From the NCBI GenBank assembly GCA_004294195.1, contig REAQ01000016.1, forward strand, positions 1 to 8,656: 8,656 nt of DNA, given 5' to 3'. Source of the stretch: Sphingobacteriales bacterium. GTDB lineage: Bacteria > Bacteroidota > Bacteroidia > Chitinophagales > Chitinophagaceae. The stretch's first letter is position 1. Each line of letters starts with the position of its first letter. Of this stretch, positions 6,124 through 8,656 are shown piece after piece. The translations under genes and the position numbers were made by a program. The notes below the pieces were generated by a model. The model saw nothing but the letters and a program-made list of their open reading frames with translations. It was not told the origin of the DNA and searched no databases.

Positions 6124-7239
6124 ATGAAGTTTATTGTCTCTTCATCGGCCCTCCTGAAACAGCTGCAACAGATCAACGGTGTAATCAACGCCAATACGGT
6201 GCTTCCCATCCTGGAGGATTTTCTTTTTGTCATCGAAAAGAACAAACTCACGGTGGTAGCTACGGACTTGGAGACGGTCATGAAGATCACAATGGATATT
6301 GAAGCGAAGGACAATGGCAAAGTGTGTATCCCCGCCAAAATCCTGATGGATTCCCTGAAGAACCTGCCGGATCAACCGCTGACGTTCAACATCGATAAGA
6401 ATTTCGGTATCGAGATCACGAGCGACAATGGTAAGTACAAGGTCATGGGCGAGAATCCCGATAACTTCCCCAAGGAGCCATCTGCAGATACCACAACGTC
6501 TTTTACCATGAGCTCTTCCGCACTGGTAACCGCTATCAACAAGACCCTGTTCGCGGTGAGCAATGACGATCTTCGTCCAGCCATGACCGGTGTATTCTTT
6601 GAACTGGATAAAAAAGGCATCACCGCTGTGGCCACCGATGCGCACAGGCTGGTGAAATACAAGCGTAGCGATGTAAGCTGCCCGAAGACAGACACTTTCA
6701 TCGTTCCCCGCAAACCCCTGAACCTCCTCAAATCAGCTCTGCCAGATAACCAGGACGAGCTGAAGGTTTCCTATAACAGCAACCACCTTTTCGTTGACCA
6801 TGGCAGCACGCAGATGGTCTGCCGTTTGATTGACGCCCGGTTCCCCGATTATAAAGTGGTGATCCCTGGCGACAATCCTTACAAGATGGTGGTTTCCCGT
6901 ACGGATTTCCAGAGCGCTCTCCGCCGCGTGAGCATCTTCTCTAACAAGAGTACCAACCAGGTGGCGCTGAGCATCACCGGTTCCGAGCTGCAGTTGACCG
7001 CCCAGGATGTGGATTTCAGCTTTGAAGGTAACGAGCGCATGAAATGCCAATACGAAGGCGAAGACATGGCGATTGCGTTCAACGCGCGCTTCCTGATAGA
7101 AATGCTTTCCGCTACCAGCAGCGACGAGGTGAAGATGGAACTCTCCACGCCTACTAAGGCCGGCATCATCAAACCTGTTGAACAGGATGATGAAGAGGAC
7201 CTGCTGATGTTGGTTATGCCGTTGATGTTGAACCAGTAA
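6124..7239 (+). CDS. dnaN: DNA polymerase III beta subunit (sliding clamp)
   Basis: 371 residues, the usual length. The three clamp domains run at about 1-122, 123-250 and 251-371. Typical landmarks are NTVLPILEDFLF (24-35), ATDLE (46-50), GVFFELDKKGITAVATDAHR (156-175) in domain 2, LIDARFPDYKVVIP (235-248) at the domain 2/3 link and the C-terminal MPLML (365-369), which lines the pocket that binds clamp-binding motifs of polymerases and MutS/MutL. The dimeric ring encircles DNA and gives the replicase processivity. dnaA is not adjacent and I see no DnaA boxes, so this is not an origin region. The start is fixed by MKFIVSSSALL, the first beta strand and helix. A repeat-filled spacer and the hydroxylase gene follow on the same strand. 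Confidence 0.98.
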   Translation: MKFIVSSSALLKQLQQINGVINANTVLPILEDFLFVIEKNKLTVVATDLETVMKITMDIEAKDNGKVCIPAKILMDSLKNLPDQPLTFNIDKNFGIEITSDNGKYKVMGENPDNFPKEPSADTTTSFTMSSSALVTAINKTLFAVSNDDLRPAMTGVFFELDKKGITAVATDAHRLVKYKRSDVSCPKTDTFIVPRKPLNLLKSALPDNQDELKVSYNSNHLFVDHGSTQMVCRLIDARFPDYKVVIPGDNPYKMVVSRTDFQSALRRVSIFSNKSTNQVALSITGSELQLTAQDVDFSFEGNERMKCQYEGEDMAIAFNARFLIEMLSATSSDEVKMELSTPTKAGIIKPVEQDDEEDLLMLVMPLMLNQ

Positions 7240-7243
7240 AATT

Positions 7244-7285
7244 GCTACTGGCTACTAGCTAGTAGCTAATAACTAATAGCTAATA
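7244..7285. repeat. Heptamer tandem repeat (GCTAATA type) with embedded palindrome
   Basis: Six consecutive seven-base units: gctactg, gctacta, gctagta, gctaata, actaata, gctaata. The array occupies almost the whole 45-base spacer between the dnaN stop and the hydroxylase ATG; the last base of unit six is the A of the start codon. Bases 7251-7266 (gctactagctagtagc) form a perfect 16-base palindrome. Without a loop or T-run it is not a standard terminator. No ribosome binding site is present, so the hydroxylase start follows the repeat directly. Confidence 0.88.
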
Positions 7286-8112
7286 TGATGGACTCTATCA
7301 TACAATTTTTCAACGGTCTCGAGAACCGACCTGGTCAGCGCCTGGCTTTCCTCGTGGGCGGCATGCTGGTCCTGTGGATCATCGAAGGTGCCATTCCCCT
7401 CATTACCATGCGGTATAAGAAGACCAAATTCCGCCACGCTGCGGTGAATATGGCCTTTACTGTCATGCATTTGATCATTCATACGTTTTTGGCCGTTCTT
7501 ATCATCAAGATATCCGACTGGACGGCGGCCAATAACTTTGGTCTCACCCACTGGCTCAACGCCAACGTAGGACTCACCATCGTTCTTTCGCTGTTGGTGA
7601 TGGACCTTTTTGGCGGATGGCTGGTTCACTTTACAGAGCACCAGGTGCCCTTGTTCTGGCGGATGCATATCATTCACCATGCAGACAATAATGTGGACGT
7701 GACTACTGGTCTCCGACACCACCCGCTGGAGTCTGTCTTCCGAGGGTTATTCTTCATGATGGGCATTTTCATCGGCGGCATCCCGATGTATGGGGTAATG
7801 ATCTACCAGACCTTTGTAGTCTTCTTCACCGCCTTCACTCATGCCAACATCAGTCTGCCCCGTGCTTTGGATAAGTTCCTCAGCTATTTCTTCGTTTCCC
7901 CCAATATGCACAAGGTGCACCACCACTGGAAGCAGCCCTATACGGACACCAACTATGGTGCCGTGTTCTCCATCTGGGACAGGGCCTTTGGCACCTTCTC
8001 CGTGTTGGATCCAAAAGACATCCGTTATGGGCTAGACAGATACTATGATAATGAGAAAGACGAAGACTTTGGCGCCCTAATGAAACGGCCCTTCCAAAAA
8101 CTTCATGATTGA
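7285..8112 (+). CDS. Membrane di-iron hydroxylase, sterol desaturase / fatty acid hydroxylase superfamily
   Basis: 275 residues with about four hydrophobic segments (roughly 18-41, 52-76, 94-115 and 151-183) and the histidine clusters that bind the two irons: His115/His119 (HFTEH), His128-His131-His132 (HIIHH), His145-His146 (RHHPLE), His186 (THANI) and His209-His212-His213 (HKVHH). The closing [20 protein letters not shown] run (205-224) followed by a WDRAFGT box is typical. The active site faces the cytosol, and the family hydroxylates or desaturates lipid chains, sterols or carotenoids; the substrate is not deducible here. Two ATGs stand in tandem (7285, 7288); an upstream in-frame stop at 7270-7272 in the repeat rules out a longer form. 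The stop shares one base with the kdsB start (TGATG), so the two are probably one operon, which hints at an envelope lipid role (inference). Confidence 0.92.
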   Translation: MMDSIIQFFNGLENRPGQRLAFLVGGMLVLWIIEGAIPLITMRYKKTKFRHAAVNMAFTVMHLIIHTFLAVLIIKISDWTAANNFGLTHWLNANVGLTIVLSLLVMDLFGGWLVHFTEHQVPLFWRMHIIHHADNNVDVTTGLRHHPLESVFRGLFFMMGIFIGGIPMYGVMIYQTFVVFFTAFTHANISLPRALDKFLSYFFVSPNMHKVHHHWKQPYTDTNYGAVFSIWDRAFGTFSVLDPKDIRYGLDRYYDNEKDEDFGALMKRPFQKLHD

Positions 8113-8656
8113 TGCGCACCATCGCCGTGATTCCCGCACGTTATGCGGCCACCCGTTTTCCTGCCAAGCTCATGCAGATGCTGGGCGATAAAACAGTGAT
8201 CCGTCATACCTACGACAATACGGTAGCCACGGGTTTGTTCGATGAGGTGCTGGTGGCCACAGACAGCACGCTCATTGCCGACGAAATCCTGGCCTGCGGG
8301 GGTAAGGTCTTCATGAGCCAAAAAGAACATGAAAGCGGCAGCGATCGCATTGCCGAGGCGGTGCAAGATCTTGAGGTAGATGTGATCGTAAATGTACAGG
8401 GCGATGAGCCTTTCATGAAACGCGAGCCCCTGGCAGCGCTCGTGAATGCATTTGCAGACCCTCGCGTTCAAGTGGGCTCGCTCATGCACCGCATACATGA
8501 TGAAGAACAACTCAACAATCCAAACATCGTAAAGCTGGTGACCGATAAAGAGGGCTTTGCATTACTCTTCTCGCGTTCCTGCATCCCTTATCAACGCAAC
8601 GCTGATGTTGCCGTGAATTATTTCCGTCACATCGGTGTATATGCCTATCGCAAATC
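8112..8656 (+). CDS. kdsB: 3-deoxy-manno-octulosonate cytidylyltransferase (CMP-Kdo synthetase), partial
   Basis: The first 181 residues are present; the gene runs off the right edge, where about 60-70 more residues would be expected. The N-terminal nucleotide-binding motif [15 protein letters not shown] (7-21) is intact, with Arg10, Arg15 and Lys19 in the usual positions. It is followed by ATDS (49-52), the [10 protein letters not shown] segment (74-83) and VNVQGDEPF (93-101), whose Asp98 ligates Mg2+, then NPNIVKLV (136-143). The second metal-binding aspartate lies beyond the window. KdsB activates Kdo with CTP to give CMP-Kdo in the cytosol, the donor for the inner core of lipopolysaccharide, and so implies a Gram-negative envelope. 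The ATG overlaps the hydroxylase stop by one base, consistent with translational coupling. Confidence 0.97.
   Translation, partial: MRTIAVIPARYAATRFPAKLMQMLGDKTVIRHTYDNTVATGLFDEVLVATDSTLIADEILACGGKVFMSQKEHESGSDRIAEAVQDLEVDVIVNVQGDEPFMKREPLAALVNAFADPRVQVGSLMHRIHDEEQLNNPNIVKLVTDKEGFALLFSRSCIPYQRNADVAVNYFRHIGVYAYRK

Noticed and set aside
6142..6645. A 167-codon minus-strand ORF opposite dnaN
   Set aside because: It is a shadow of dnaN, with no protein motifs and no start signals.
7240..7284. Rho-independent terminator after dnaN
   Set aside because: The palindrome there has no loop and no following T-run; it belongs to the heptamer array.

Overview
The window looks like chromosomal DNA of a Bacteroidota bacterium, perhaps from the Chitinophagaceae (the family is inferred, not shown). 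Shine-Dalgarno sequences are weak or absent before almost every start. A TAnnTTTG-type -7 element lies before dnaN. Genes sit in tightly packed pairs with ATGA or TGATG overlaps. kdsB shows a Gram-negative cell with Kdo-containing lipopolysaccharide. Two spacers consist almost wholly of 7-8 base tandem repeats.

Layout, left to right. The first 64 bases probably hold the 3' end of a plus-strand gene that converges on a minus-strand nitrilase-family amidase (YafV/omega-amidase type, 53-841). A 66-base divergent spacer leads to a plus-strand pair: an exported Gfo/Idh/MocA oxidoreductase (908-2065) and a DinB-like four-helix-bundle protein (2062-2595) that overlaps it by four bases. A more AT-rich stretch follows. 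It has a short multi-frame open segment (about 2603-2709) and an unrecognised small ORF with no clear start (2718-3047), possibly a gene remnant.

From 3055 to 6023 there is a minus-strand cluster, transcribed right to left. It comprises a 439-residue protein of unknown function, a cytosolic trypsin-like protease that carries a zinc ribbon and a C-terminal domain, and recX. The 439-residue protein and the protease gene are five bases apart, and their products share a related domain with a gapless LLE[EQ]NY-x40-AD-x2-DDLL signature. This makes a convincing two-protein module and is the most interesting part of the window. A GGCAT-type tandem repeat fills the protease-recX spacer and supplies the protease stop codon.

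Divergent from that cluster, and sharing a spacer of about 100 bases, is dnaN (sliding clamp, 6124-7239). It is followed by a GCTAATA-type heptamer repeat spacer containing a perfect 16-base palindrome, a membrane di-iron fatty-acid/sterol hydroxylase-family protein (7285-8112), and kdsB. kdsB overlaps the hydroxylase stop by one base and runs off the right edge.

I see no tRNA, rRNA, CRISPR array, intact mobile element or clear rho-independent terminator. No stretch longer than about 300 bases lacks a gene.
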